Numbered from the stretch's first letter, positions 49,479-58,044 are shown. The stretch: 64,000 bases of DNA from Clostridiaceae bacterium (GCA_902362865.1 CABIYE010000001.1:248001-312000); one strand, 5' to 3'. Translations and numbers: made by a program. The notes: generated by a model not told the origin, from the sequence alone.

Positions 49479-51356
49479 ATGAAAAGAAAGAGAAAAATAT
49501 TCCCACTTTTGTTATTTACAATGTTGATATTGGGAGCCGCCGGAGGAGCTGCTTTTGCCAACGGCGGAGGGATTGCGCCGGAAGCGCCGACCTATGAGGA
49601 CTTAAGTAATGGTGATTCCAATCATACAGCTATTGCTGTTACGATTAAATGTGTAGAAGATCATACAGCATGTTATAGTACGGAATATAAATTATTTGAG
49701 AATACAAGCAGTAAAGTAGGATATAGTCTGGGTGAAGTGCAGTGGGATGTAGAGACAGAGCGCTGGTATTGTGATGTTACGATTATTCCAGATGATTATA
49801 TTACAAGTTACAGTAAATCCAGCCGTGCAAAATATACCGCACATGAGCTTACAGAGAATGAAGAAAAAACAAAAGTGATTCGGTTCTGGTACATGGAAGA
49901 ATATGCCGCTAAGGGTACGAATCCGTGGAGGACAGAGGATGGCTACAGCGGTACCGGAGGCAATCCGCCACAGCGCAAGGTAACATTTGAGGTGATACAT
50001 ACTGTGATTCCTCGTGCCATTACCTGTAAATTGGACAATGTTACTTCGGATACAATAAATCTGAGTGCGGATGTCAGCCAGAAAGCTGGCGATAATGAGG
50101 TGGTTTATTATGCTATGAGCACTACGCCAGACGCAGATCCATCTACATTAAGCTTCATCCCTTTTTCTGAGTTTACGGCGGAATGGGATGGAATTTTGCC
50201 TAACACAACTTACTATTTCTGGGCTAAAGTAAATCAGAGCAACAGCACAGGACTTGTGGAAGCCATCAGTGAACCGATTGCAGTTACCACGCTTTGTTCG
50301 CACACGGATGATGCATCCATATTGACGCATCACGGGAGAGTGGAGGCATCCTGTACGACGGCAGGAAGCACCGAATACTGGAGCTGTGAAGTATGTGGAA
50401 AGAACTTCGCAGATGCAGAAGGAAATACAGAAATAGATGCGGTGGATATGGTGATTCCGGCAATGGGACATGATTTTGGCGAGTGGGAGACGGCAGCCGC
50501 TCCAAGTTGTACCGGACAGGGCAGTGAACAGCGTACTTGCAGCAGGTGTGAATACAAGGAATATAGAGACATGGATCCTGTAGGGCATGACTGGGAGGAT
50601 GACTTTACTGTTGACCAGGAGCCTGCATGTACGCAGGACGGCAGTAAATCAATCCATTGCAGCAGATGTGACGCCATAAAGGATAGTACAGTGATTCCGG
50701 CAACTGGACATAGTTATACGGCTTATGTAACTGAGACGGTTGCTACCTGTACGGAGAAGGGAACAGAGAAAGCTGTCTGTGATAATGGATGCGGAGAGAC
50801 AGACGTCCGTGAACTGCCTGCTCTCGGCCATGAGTGGAGCGATCCGGAGTGGAAATGGGCAGAAGATTATAGTAGTGCTGTAATAAGTTTTACTTGTAAG
50901 AGAGACGAAGCGCATGTGGAAAATGTGGAAGCAAAAATCAGTAAGAACACAACAGCCGCTACTTGTACAGAAGCAGGCAGTATGAAGTATAGCGCAAGCG
51001 CTTCGTTTGAAGGAAAAGTATATACAGATGAAAAAACAGAAATAATTGCTGCAGTCGGACATCGTTTTAAATGGGTGATAGATAAAGAGGCTACTGCGAC
51101 AGAAAAAGGTTCTAAGCACGAGGAGTGTGAAGTGTGCGGCAACAAGAAGGATGCGGTTGAGATTCCGGCAACAGGTACGGTCACGACAAATTCCAATGGG
51201 AATAATTCTGCGACAGGTACTGTGAGCAATACAAGTAGTAGTTCCGGCAGTCCGAAAACCGGAGATGACAGCTATATGATCTTGTGGATCGTGTCTATGG
51301 GAATGGCGCTGATTGTTTTGGCAGGAACGGTGATTTACAGACGAAGGGTAAGATAG
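49479..51356 (+). CDS. Cell-wall-anchored surface protein with CxxC/GH repeats
   Basis: 625 aa extracellular protein. A signal peptide (about 1-28), an N-terminal domain of unknown fold (about 30-175), a fibronectin-III-like domain (about 178-272), then four to six degenerate repeats of about 40-60 residues, each with the pattern C-T..GS-x-x-C-x2-C ... PA-x-GH (CxxC at 303/306, 354/357, 394/397, 550/553). A Ser/Asn linker leads to the sorting signal SPKTGD (591-596), a hydrophobic span (600-619) and RRRVR, as in LPxTG-type sortase substrates. Such repeats are common in clostridial surface proteins; function unknown. Ribosome-binding site GGGAGG. Confidence 0.85.
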   Translation: MKRKRKIFPLLLFTMLILGAAGGAAFANGGGIAPEAPTYEDLSNGDSNHTAIAVTIKCVEDHTACYSTEYKLFENTSSKVGYSLGEVQWDVETERWYCDVTIIPDDYITSYSKSSRAKYTAHELTENEEKTKVIRFWYMEEYAAKGTNPWRTEDGYSGTGGNPPQRKVTFEVIHTVIPRAITCKLDNVTSDTINLSADVSQKAGDNEVVYYAMSTTPDADPSTLSFIPFSEFTAEWDGILPNTTYYFWAKVNQSNSTGLVEAISEPIAVTTLCSHTDDASILTHHGRVEASCTTAGSTEYWSCEVCGKNFADAEGNTEIDAVDMVIPAMGHDFGEWETAAAPSCTGQGSEQRTCSRCEYKEYRDMDPVGHDWEDDFTVDQEPACTQDGSKSIHCSRCDAIKDSTVIPATGHSYTAYVTETVATCTEKGTEKAVCDNGCGETDVRELPALGHEWSDPEWKWAEDYSSAVISFTCKRDEAHVENVEAKISKNTTAATCTEAGSMKYSASASFEGKVYTDEKTEIIAAVGHRFKWVIDKEATATEKGSKHEECEVCGNKKDAVEIPATGTVTTNSNGNNSATGTVSNTSSSSGSPKTGDDSYMILWIVSMGMALIVLAGTVIYRRRVR

Positions 51357-51411
51357 TGAAAGAAAGGAATTTGCGGCAAGAGTAGTCTGTTGTAAAAGGA
51401 GTTTGTTCAGG

Positions 51412-51454
51412 GAGAGATGTGACTCGGATGAGTTACACCTCTCTTTGTGTTTTT
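51412..51454 (+). terminator. Terminator after the surface protein gene
   Basis: 14-bp stem (51412-51425 with 51430-51443, one mismatch and one G-U pair), 4-base loop, followed by TTTGTGTTTTT. Confidence 0.78.
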
Positions 51455-51491
51455 AAGGACTTTCTTCACTCTTTTATTTTGGCTGTATTGG

Positions 51492-51500
51492 TGTTATAAT
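51492..51500 (+). promoter_or_regulatory. Extended -10 promoter of the permease/FHA-ABC/kinase operon
   Basis: TGTTATAAT, with TATAAT at 51495-51500, 43 bases before the permease start; the -35 region (TTTATT) is poor. Confidence 0.6.
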
Positions 51501-51543
51501 GTAGAAAAATGTCTGCAGTCAGACAAAGGAAAGGATACATAAA

Positions 51544-52365
51544 ATGTTTTCAATGAAACAGACAGCTGTATATTTTAAAAAGATAGCAAGAATTGCAATC
51601 CGGGAGAAAGCCTGGAAGTTTGTTGTGTTTGCGGTGATTATTGCAGCACTCGTAGCATCTGTTGTGGGGGAGAATATGTTTACTACATATGAGAGTACAA
51701 AATCAGGCTTTTTTACGATTGTATCTGCCTGTATCTGGATAGGTATTTTTAATTCCGTCCAGTCTATTTGTAAAGAACATGAGATTATCCGTTCTGAGTA
51801 CAGGCAGGGGATGCGGTTATCTTCTTATATCTTTGCGAATGTGGGCTGGCAATTTTTGCTGTGCCTGATCCAGAGCTGTGTGATTTTTGGTGTGTGTCTG
51901 GTATTCATTGATTTTAATACAGAAGGGATTATTACAAGTGCTTATGTTGAGTATTTTATTACCATATTCTTGTTGACATTTGGATCGGCAATTATGGGAA
52001 TCATGCTGTCATCCATAGCGGGAAACCCGACGACGGCGATGACAATCATGCCATTTGTACTGATTTTACAGTTGATTATGAGTGGCGTGCTGTTTGAATT
52101 AAGCGGAATGAGCAAGAAGATTGCCTATATTACTTTTAGTAAATGGGGAATGTCTGCATTTGGCAGTATAGCCGACTTGAACAATGCAAAGTATCCGCTA
52201 AAGATCAGTGCGGCATACCCGATGGTGGAACGTCTGGAGACAGAAGCCTGTTATGACTGTGTGGCGGAAAATCTGTTTACGGCATGGGGATGGTGTGTTG
52301 GCCTTCTGATTTGCTGTATCGGAATTAGTATACTGAGTCTGAAGATTAAAAACAGAGATTCATAG
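51544..52365 (+). CDS. ABC-2 type permease (ABCG-like), partner of the FHA-ABC ATPase
   Basis: 273 aa integral membrane protein with about six hydrophobic segments (about 26-44, 55-73, 96-120, 134-157, 163-188 and 247-265). The cytoplasmic stretch KEHEIIRSEYRQGM after the second segment resembles the coupling region of ABCG-type transporters. A cysteine-containing loop (AAYPMVERLETEACYDCV) lies before the last span. Ribosome-binding site AAAGGA. It lacks its own ATPase, which is encoded 22 bases downstream. Cargo unknown. Confidence 0.85.
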   Translation: MFSMKQTAVYFKKIARIAIREKAWKFVVFAVIIAALVASVVGENMFTTYESTKSGFFTIVSACIWIGIFNSVQSICKEHEIIRSEYRQGMRLSSYIFANVGWQFLLCLIQSCVIFGVCLVFIDFNTEGIITSAYVEYFITIFLLTFGSAIMGIMLSSIAGNPTTAMTIMPFVLILQLIMSGVLFELSGMSKKIAYITFSKWGMSAFGSIADLNNAKYPLKISAAYPMVERLETEACYDCVAENLFTAWGWCVGLLICCIGISILSLKIKNRDS

Positions 52366-52387
52366 AGTGAGGCGAGGGTGAGAGTAC

Positions 52388-53932
52388 ATGGTGGATGAAA
52401 ACAGGACATTTATTTACAGGGCGCCGGAGAAACAGGGGCGGTCGGCGTCTTTGATTATTCTGGATGCGGGAAATAAGCCGACGGTTATTTCACTTCAGGG
52501 GAATATGACCCTGGGCAGAGTGTATGAAAAGTCATCCTGTGATATTTGTGTCCATTCCAGGATCACGGGAAGACGGCATGGAGAATTTGTCTATGAAGAG
52601 AGGACAGGAGATTATTATTATATTGACAATAATAGCATGAACGGTACTTATGTAAATGGGAGGAAGCTTCTGCCTTATGATGCACGAGGCTCTGCTCCGC
52701 ATAAACTTGAGGAAGGAGATATACTCCGAATTGACAAGAGCCGACTTGACGACCCGCATCCGGAAGCTGTTCTTATGATTTTCACATACAGTTATGTGAA
52801 AGGATCCAGATGGACTTCCTGTCCCGTGGGTGTTAGCGGAAGTATTTCGATCGGAAGGGATGAAAGAAATACCCTTGTTTTGGATGATATGATGGTTTCG
52901 CGCAGACATGCGGTAATCTGGCAGAATGGGCAGCAGTGGTGGATTGAAGATATGCAGAGCCAGAATGGAGTGCGCCTCAATGGCCGGGAAGTGCATGGGC
53001 GAGAGAGGCTGCGTAATCATGACGTATTATTTATCGGAAATACACTTATGATTTTCTGGTTTCAGACGATAATATATAATTGTTTTGGAGAGCCGGAAGG
53101 AAGGCTGTCTGTGAATATCAAAAAGAAAGATGTTAATTTTGGCAGGAAGATATTGATTCGGGATATTCATTTTGAAGCGGAAAGCACAGATTTTGTATTA
53201 ATCCTTGGTGGGTCAGGAGCCGGGAAGACGACACTGATTAATGCAATATTAGGTGAGAAAAAGGCAGATGGAGAGATATTGCTGGACGGCCAGGATTTGT
53301 ACAAAAATTTTAAAAGCATGAAGACGAAGATTGGCCTGGTTCCGCAGTTTTTGAATCTCAGACTGAGCGATAAGGTTCGGGAGACGCTTATGGATGTGGC
53401 TGAGATAAAACTGAATAAGAATGATTATTCTAAAGAGGATAAGAAAAAGAGAGTACAGGAGACGATGGAAAAGGTCGGCGTTCAGAAGCTGGAGAACCAT
53501 CTGATTAGCCAGTTGAGCGGAGGGCAGAAGAAGAAAGTATCCGTTGCCGCCCAGTTGATAGGATTCCAGAAAGTCTTTATATGTGATGAGCCAGACTCTG
53601 GCCTGGATGCGGCCTCCAGGATGCAGCAGATGGAGATTTTGAAGGAGATTGCAGATAATGGGAAAATTGTTATGGTTATTTCTCATGAGCCGGATGACGC
53701 TGTTGACAGCCAGACTGGAAAGAGCCTTTTTACAAAGGTGCTCGTGATAGCAAAGAGTACCAATGACCAGAGCGGTCATATGGCATTTTACGGAGACGTA
53801 GAAGAGGCAAAACATTTCTTCGGAGTAAGCCGGCTGCAGGACATTATGCTGGAGATTAATCCGCCTTACGAAGGAGGAAAAGGAAAAGCAGATTACTATA
53901 TTCAGAAATACAGGAATAGAGTACACGGATAA
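52388..53932 (+). CDS. FHA-FHA-ABC transporter ATPase
   Basis: 514 aa. Two forkhead-associated phosphothreonine-binding domains lie in tandem: FHA1 about 30-115 (GR 43-44, SRITGRRH 57-64, NNSMNGTYVNG 81-91) and FHA2 about 140-220 (SIGRDERN 154-161, SRRH 171-174, SQNGVRLNG 191-199). An ABC ATPase domain follows: Walker A GGSGAGKTT 274-282, Q-loop Gln320, signature LSGGQ 376-380, Walker B VFICDEP 396-402 and His433. The layout matches the soluble half of mycobacterial Rv1747, whose FHA domains bind PknF-phosphorylated threonines. The kinase gene follows by 14 bases, supporting phospho-gated export. All ATPase motifs are intact. Confidence 0.93.
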   Translation: MVDENRTFIYRAPEKQGRSASLIILDAGNKPTVISLQGNMTLGRVYEKSSCDICVHSRITGRRHGEFVYEERTGDYYYIDNNSMNGTYVNGRKLLPYDARGSAPHKLEEGDILRIDKSRLDDPHPEAVLMIFTYSYVKGSRWTSCPVGVSGSISIGRDERNTLVLDDMMVSRRHAVIWQNGQQWWIEDMQSQNGVRLNGREVHGRERLRNHDVLFIGNTLMIFWFQTIIYNCFGEPEGRLSVNIKKKDVNFGRKILIRDIHFEAESTDFVLILGGSGAGKTTLINAILGEKKADGEILLDGQDLYKNFKSMKTKIGLVPQFLNLRLSDKVRETLMDVAEIKLNKNDYSKEDKKKRVQETMEKVGVQKLENHLISQLSGGQKKKVSVAAQLIGFQKVFICDEPDSGLDAASRMQQMEILKEIADNGKIVMVISHEPDDAVDSQTGKSLFTKVLVIAKSTNDQSGHMAFYGDVEEAKHFFGVSRLQDIMLEINPPYEGGKGKADYYIQKYRNRVHG

Positions 53933-53946
53933 GGGAGATAGCAAGG

Positions 53947-56286
53947 ATGAAAAAATATTGTTTGAATTGTATGAGAGAGGTTACATCCGGAACATTTTGT
54001 GCGGATTGTGTGAATCTGAATATTCGGGAGACGGCGCCCCATCAACTGAAGCCGGGGACTATCCTGAAAGAGAAATATCTGGTCGGGACGGCCATAGGCG
54101 AGGGCGGATTCGGAATTACTTACATAGGAAGGGATCTTGTGCTTGATAAAAAAGTGGCAATTAAAGAATTTTATCCACTTGGCCATATTAATAGGAATAG
54201 TGAGACGTCTTCTCATCTAACCATTGCGACGGAAGAACAGAGAGATATGGTAAGGAAAGGGATAGACAGATTCCTGGATGAGGCGAGAAATATAGCACAG
54301 TTCTCAGAAGAACCGGGAATTGTGGATGTGAAAGATTTTTTTGAGGAAAATGATACTGCATATATTATAATGGAATATCTGGAGGGAAGGACGCTGGCTT
54401 CCCACATAAAGGAATTCGGTGCTATGAGCGCAGAGAAGGTATTTGAATTGATGATCCCGATTATGGGAGCGCTTGCCAAAATCCATAAATTAGGCGTAAT
54501 CCACCGTGATATCAGCCCGGATAATATTATGTATCTGAATACAGGCGTGCTGAAGTTGATGGATTTCGGGGCGGCGCGGCATTATATGGAAAGAGACCGG
54601 GAGCTTACAAGTACGATTAAGAGAGGCTATGCTCCGGTGGAACAATATACAAGAAATAGTGAGCAGGGACCGTGGACGGATGTGTACGGGTTATGCGCAA
54701 CTATGTATAAGTGTATTACCGGAGTGACCCCTGCGGATGCATTGGAACGGATGTCCCATGATGACATCAGACGTCCTTCCACATTTGGAGTGAGGATTAC
54801 GAAGTCGTTGGAAGATGCGCTTATGTATGGGCTTGCCCTGCATGCAGAAAACCGCTGCAGGAGTATGGAAGAGCTTTTGAATCTTGTCCAAAATGGAATG
54901 AGAGAGATGCAGGAAGCGGAAGCAGATGAAGACTATACGGTATATGCTGACCGGACAGTTTATACGGAACAAGGGAGAACTACAGGTCCCGGTGGCTATA
55001 CGGAGCAGGGAGGATACACAGGCTCCGGCAGTTATACGGAGCAGAGAGGATACACAGGTCCCGGTGGTTATACGGAGCAGAAAGGATACACAGGTCCCGG
55101 CGGTTATACAGGGCAGGATTGGTATACAGATCAGAGGTTTGCATCGAATATTCCGGAAGATGACAGCAGGAACCAGAAGAATAACAATACGGGCAGAAAA
55201 AAATTCCTGATACTGGCTATAGCAGGAGGGCTGGCGATTCTTGCCGCTGCATTTTTCCTTATATGGGGCATCGCTTTTCATGATGATGAAGAAAAAATAG
55301 AGACTATTGGCGATTATTATGTAACAGGCTGCAAGGAAGTTATGAAGGTTCGCGAAACAGAAGATAAAGACAGTAAAGTCGTAGCGAAGCTTGACAATGG
55401 CGAAAAAGTAGCTTTGATGGAAAAGAGCGAGGGAAATTACTGGAAGGTATATATAGAAGCAGAAGAAATCATCGGTTATATTGACTATCATTATTTAACC
55501 AATAAAGAGGATGCGGTAACCGATCCGGTTACGAGATATGTCCAGGTAGAAGAAGGAAACAGACTGTCTATATTAAATACGCCGGATGCGGATGGCGCGG
55601 CGATTGGAATGGCTGAGCGGGGAGACGAAGTGACTGTGCTTGCGAAGCCGAATGATACCTATGCCTATATTTATAATTCAGAAAAAAGAGCTTATGGATA
55701 TGTAGAGCGAAGTAAACTGAGCGAAGAAGAGCCTGAGGAGAAGGCGAAGGAAGAAGAGACGGAAGCAAAACAGGAGGATACGCAGCCTGCGCAGGCACAG
55801 ACACAGCCTGCCGGAGATATCTTAGGTGCGGGCAGTCCGCCTTCCACTTATCAGGGAATCTACTATGTAAATGTAGCGAGCGGATATCTGGCGCTGCGCA
55901 ATGCGAAAGCCTATGATGTGTCAAACGAAATCGGAAAGATGTATAATGGAGATTATGTACAGGCAATCCGGACGAATGAGCAGTATTGGTATGTATATAG
56001 TCCAAGTCTGGGGGCTTACGGCTATACAAACAGCAGCTATTTGACTTCGTCTGCCACAAGCAGTCCGCAGGTATCTTCCGGCAGCAATGTATATTATGCC
56101 AGTGTGTCCAGCGGGTATCTGGCGCTACGCAATGCGATGGCCTATGATGTTACCAATGAGATTGGCAAGATTGCAAATGGACAGGAAGTAGATGTTGTGG
56201 ATTCGTCTACGGGAACATACTGGTATGTGTATGTACCGGCGCTGAACCAGTACGGGTATGTGAATAGCAACTACCTGAGGAGATAG
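53947..56286 (+). CDS. Transmembrane Ser/Thr protein kinase with zinc ribbon and SH3-like domains
   Basis: 779 aa. N-terminal zinc ribbon (C5, C8, C18, C21); kinase domain about 43-315 with GEGGFG 51-56, Lys73, HRDISPDN 186-193 and DFG 206-208. The catalytic loop has Ser190 where most Ser/Thr kinases have Lys. A repeat region follows: four 12-residue copies of GPGGYTEQxGYT (347-394). One membrane span (about 420-443) leads to four extracellular SH3-like domains (about 456-517, 530-592, 639-699, 716-777), the last two nearly identical. The layout suggests cell-wall sensing outside and phosphorylation of FHA targets inside. Start codon 14 bases after the FHA-ABC gene. Confidence 0.92.
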   Translation: MKKYCLNCMREVTSGTFCADCVNLNIRETAPHQLKPGTILKEKYLVGTAIGEGGFGITYIGRDLVLDKKVAIKEFYPLGHINRNSETSSHLTIATEEQRDMVRKGIDRFLDEARNIAQFSEEPGIVDVKDFFEENDTAYIIMEYLEGRTLASHIKEFGAMSAEKVFELMIPIMGALAKIHKLGVIHRDISPDNIMYLNTGVLKLMDFGAARHYMERDRELTSTIKRGYAPVEQYTRNSEQGPWTDVYGLCATMYKCITGVTPADALERMSHDDIRRPSTFGVRITKSLEDALMYGLALHAENRCRSMEELLNLVQNGMREMQEAEADEDYTVYADRTVYTEQGRTTGPGGYTEQGGYTGSGSYTEQRGYTGPGGYTEQKGYTGPGGYTGQDWYTDQRFASNIPEDDSRNQKNNNTGRKKFLILAIAGGLAILAAAFFLIWGIAFHDDEEKIETIGDYYVTGCKEVMKVRETEDKDSKVVAKLDNGEKVALMEKSEGNYWKVYIEAEEIIGYIDYHYLTNKEDAVTDPVTRYVQVEEGNRLSILNTPDADGAAIGMAERGDEVTVLAKPNDTYAYIYNSEKRAYGYVERSKLSEEEPEEKAKEEETEAKQEDTQPAQAQTQPAGDILGAGSPPSTYQGIYYVNVASGYLALRNAKAYDVSNEIGKMYNGDYVQAIRTNEQYWYVYSPSLGAYGYTNSSYLTSSATSSPQVSSGSNVYYASVSSGYLALRNAMAYDVTNEIGKIANGQEVDVVDSSTGTYWYVYVPALNQYGYVNSNYLRR
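54985..55128 (+). repeat. 36-bp tandem repeat, four copies, inside the kinase gene
   Basis: In-frame array encoding GPGGYTEQGGYT, GSGSYTEQRGYT, GPGGYTEQKGYT and GPGGYTGQDWYT, between the kinase domain and the membrane span. Each unit has two Tyr-Thr pairs. A degenerate copy (YTEQGRTT) precedes it. Confidence 0.85.
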
Positions 56287-56289
56287 AGT

Positions 56290-57321
56290 ATGAAGAGCAG
56301 ATTAAAAAAAATCCTGATTATAGTGCTGGCTGCTGTTCTGGCAGTATCTGCAGGGGCAGTAATTTGGAAAGTGCGGCAGGGGACTTCATCTGCTAATAAA
56401 GAGGGAGAAGTAGTTGAAGGGGAAGTCGTAGACGATTCGGAAATGTCTGAGGCGGAAGCCGGGAAGGAAGTGCCCGGGATTAAGATTGAGAAGGCACAGC
56501 CACAGGAATCTGAGCAGACAGAACAGCCCTCTTCGGAAAACAATCAGCCTTCAGAGAATACACCGGAACAGACAACCACCCCGCAGTCTGCAGGACAGAC
56601 CGGGATAAGTGAGATACAAGCCCGGTTGGAGAACCTGGTTTATACAGAATACGGCGCAGGCGGCAAGGTTGCAGTCTGTACCGGCAGGGTGAATGAAAAC
56701 GATATGGCAATGGTTAACGGAGGCGCGATGCAGGCGGCCAGCCTGATTAAGCTGTATGTGGCAGGATGCGTGTATGAGAATTACGGCTTAGTCAGTGCAT
56801 ATGAGTCCTATAGCGGCGAGACGGAATCTCTGATTAGTATTATGATAACGGTCAGTGATAATACGGCATGTAATACTCTGGTAACCAGATTGGGAGACGG
56901 AGATGCACAGACCGGAATGGCTCGTGTGAATCAATATTGCGCGAATCATGGGTTTTCTGACACACACATGGGGCGGTTGATGCTGCAGCCAAATGATGTG
57001 GATGATAACTACACGTCGGTACGCGATTGCTGTAACTATCTGAAAATGGCGAGTGCGGGCCAGCTGCAGGGCTCTTCCAGTGTGCTTGGTTATATGAATC
57101 AACAGCAGAGAAGAAGCAAAATTCCGGCAGGACTGCCGACAGGCGTAACGGTGGGCAATAAGACGGGCGAGCTTTCTAATGTGGAAAATGATGCAGCAAT
57201 CGTATACAGTGCCGGTGGTACGTATGTATTATGTGTGATGTCAGAGAATCTTTCGGACACATACCAGGCGCAGCAGTTCATAGCACGAACATCCAGCGTG
57301 GTGTATGAGGCTATGCAATAG
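56290..57321 (+). CDS. Membrane-anchored class-A-beta-lactamase-like serine hydrolase
   Basis: 343 aa. One N-terminal membrane anchor (about 7-26), a long Glu/Ser/Thr/Pro/Gln-rich linker (about 30-105), then a penicillin-recognising fold with SLIK 151-154, SDN 189-191 and KTG 291-293. The omega-loop region (LQPNDVDDNYTS) does not show the Glu of class A enzymes needed for deacylation, so a resistance role is doubtful; a cell-wall or scaffold role is more likely. The start lies four bases after the kinase stop, so it belongs to the operon. Confidence 0.85.
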   Translation: MKSRLKKILIIVLAAVLAVSAGAVIWKVRQGTSSANKEGEVVEGEVVDDSEMSEAEAGKEVPGIKIEKAQPQESEQTEQPSSENNQPSENTPEQTTTPQSAGQTGISEIQARLENLVYTEYGAGGKVAVCTGRVNENDMAMVNGGAMQAASLIKLYVAGCVYENYGLVSAYESYSGETESLISIMITVSDNTACNTLVTRLGDGDAQTGMARVNQYCANHGFSDTHMGRLMLQPNDVDDNYTSVRDCCNYLKMASAGQLQGSSSVLGYMNQQQRRSKIPAGLPTGVTVGNKTGELSNVENDAAIVYSAGGTYVLCVMSENLSDTYQAQQFIARTSSVVYEAMQ

Positions 57322-57334
57322 TTTTACTTTTCTA

Positions 57335-57363
57335 TTGACATATCTTTAAAAGCATTATAAAAT
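57335..57363 (+). promoter_or_regulatory. Sigma-A promoter of the TetR-ABC locus
   Basis: TTGACA (57335-57340), a 17-base spacer and TAAAAT (57358-57363). The TetR operator begins at the last base of the -10. Confidence 0.8.
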
Positions 57364-57390
57364 ATAACAGTGATATATAACACTGTTATA
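57363..57390. promoter_or_regulatory. Palindromic operator, probably for the TetR protein
   Basis: Perfect 10-bp inverted repeat TATAACAGTG (57363-57372) and CACTGTTATA (57381-57390) around an 8-base AT centre. It covers the -10 edge and the transcription start, so a bound repressor would block initiation. Confidence 0.78.
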
Positions 57391-57410
57391 AAATTGTGGA
57401 GAAAGTATTT

Positions 57411-58028
57411 ATGAGCGAAGCAGAACAGACAACTTTGGATTCCATCCATTCAGCGGCTATGCAGGAATTTCTTGAAAAGGGTTTCAGGACCGCCTCCCTG
57501 CGGAACATTGTCAAGATGGCGGGTGTGACTACGGGAGCCTTTTATGGCTATTATAGCAGTAAGGAAGAGTTATTCGAGTCATTGGTAGGAGAGCAGTATC
57601 ATACTTTTTTGAATGAATATAAAAAGACGATACGGGAATTCCGCGAGATGTCTCCGCAAAAACAAATGGAGAATCTGGGTACCTTTTCTTTTCAGTGTGT
57701 ACGGAATATGCTCTTGTATGCGTATGACAATCTGACGGAATTTAAACTTCTGCTTTGCTGCTCGGAAGGTACTCGTTTTGCCGGGCTGCTGGACGAGATG
57801 GTGGAGATTGAGACAGAAGCGACGCATGATTTTCAAAAAATCCTTGATAGTATCGGAAAACCTTCGCCGCATATTGATCCAATGCTGGAACATATTTTGA
57901 TTACCGGGATGTTTAACACGTATTTTGAGTTGATTATCCATGAGATGCCGATAGAACGGGCAGAAATTTATCTGTCCGAGATGTGGGATTTTTATTGTGC
58001 GGGATGGTATAAAATTATGGGACAGTAG
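57411..58028 (+). CDS. TetR/AcrR family regulator
   Basis: 205 aa. N-terminal DNA-binding domain (about 8-55) with the typical FLEKGFRTASLRNIVKMAGV and TTGAFYGYYSSKEELF pattern; the C-terminal part is a helical ligand-binding domain. The ATG at 57411 with GGAG nine bases upstream is preferred to GTG 57396. A palindromic operator sits on its own promoter. It precedes a two-gene ABC exporter that it probably controls. Confidence 0.9.
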   Translation: MSEAEQTTLDSIHSAAMQEFLEKGFRTASLRNIVKMAGVTTGAFYGYYSSKEELFESLVGEQYHTFLNEYKKTIREFREMSPQKQMENLGTFSFQCVRNMLLYAYDNLTEFKLLLCCSEGTRFAGLLDEMVEIETEATHDFQKILDSIGKPSPHIDPMLEHILITGMFNTYFELIIHEMPIERAEIYLSEMWDFYCAGWYKIMGQ

Positions 58029-58044
58029 CATTATGCTACAGAAA

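Noticed and set aside
54953..55130. Possible CRISPR-like array (regular 36-bp repeats)
   Set aside because: The repeats are contiguous, in frame and encode a peptide repeat in the kinase; there are no unique spacers and no cas genes.
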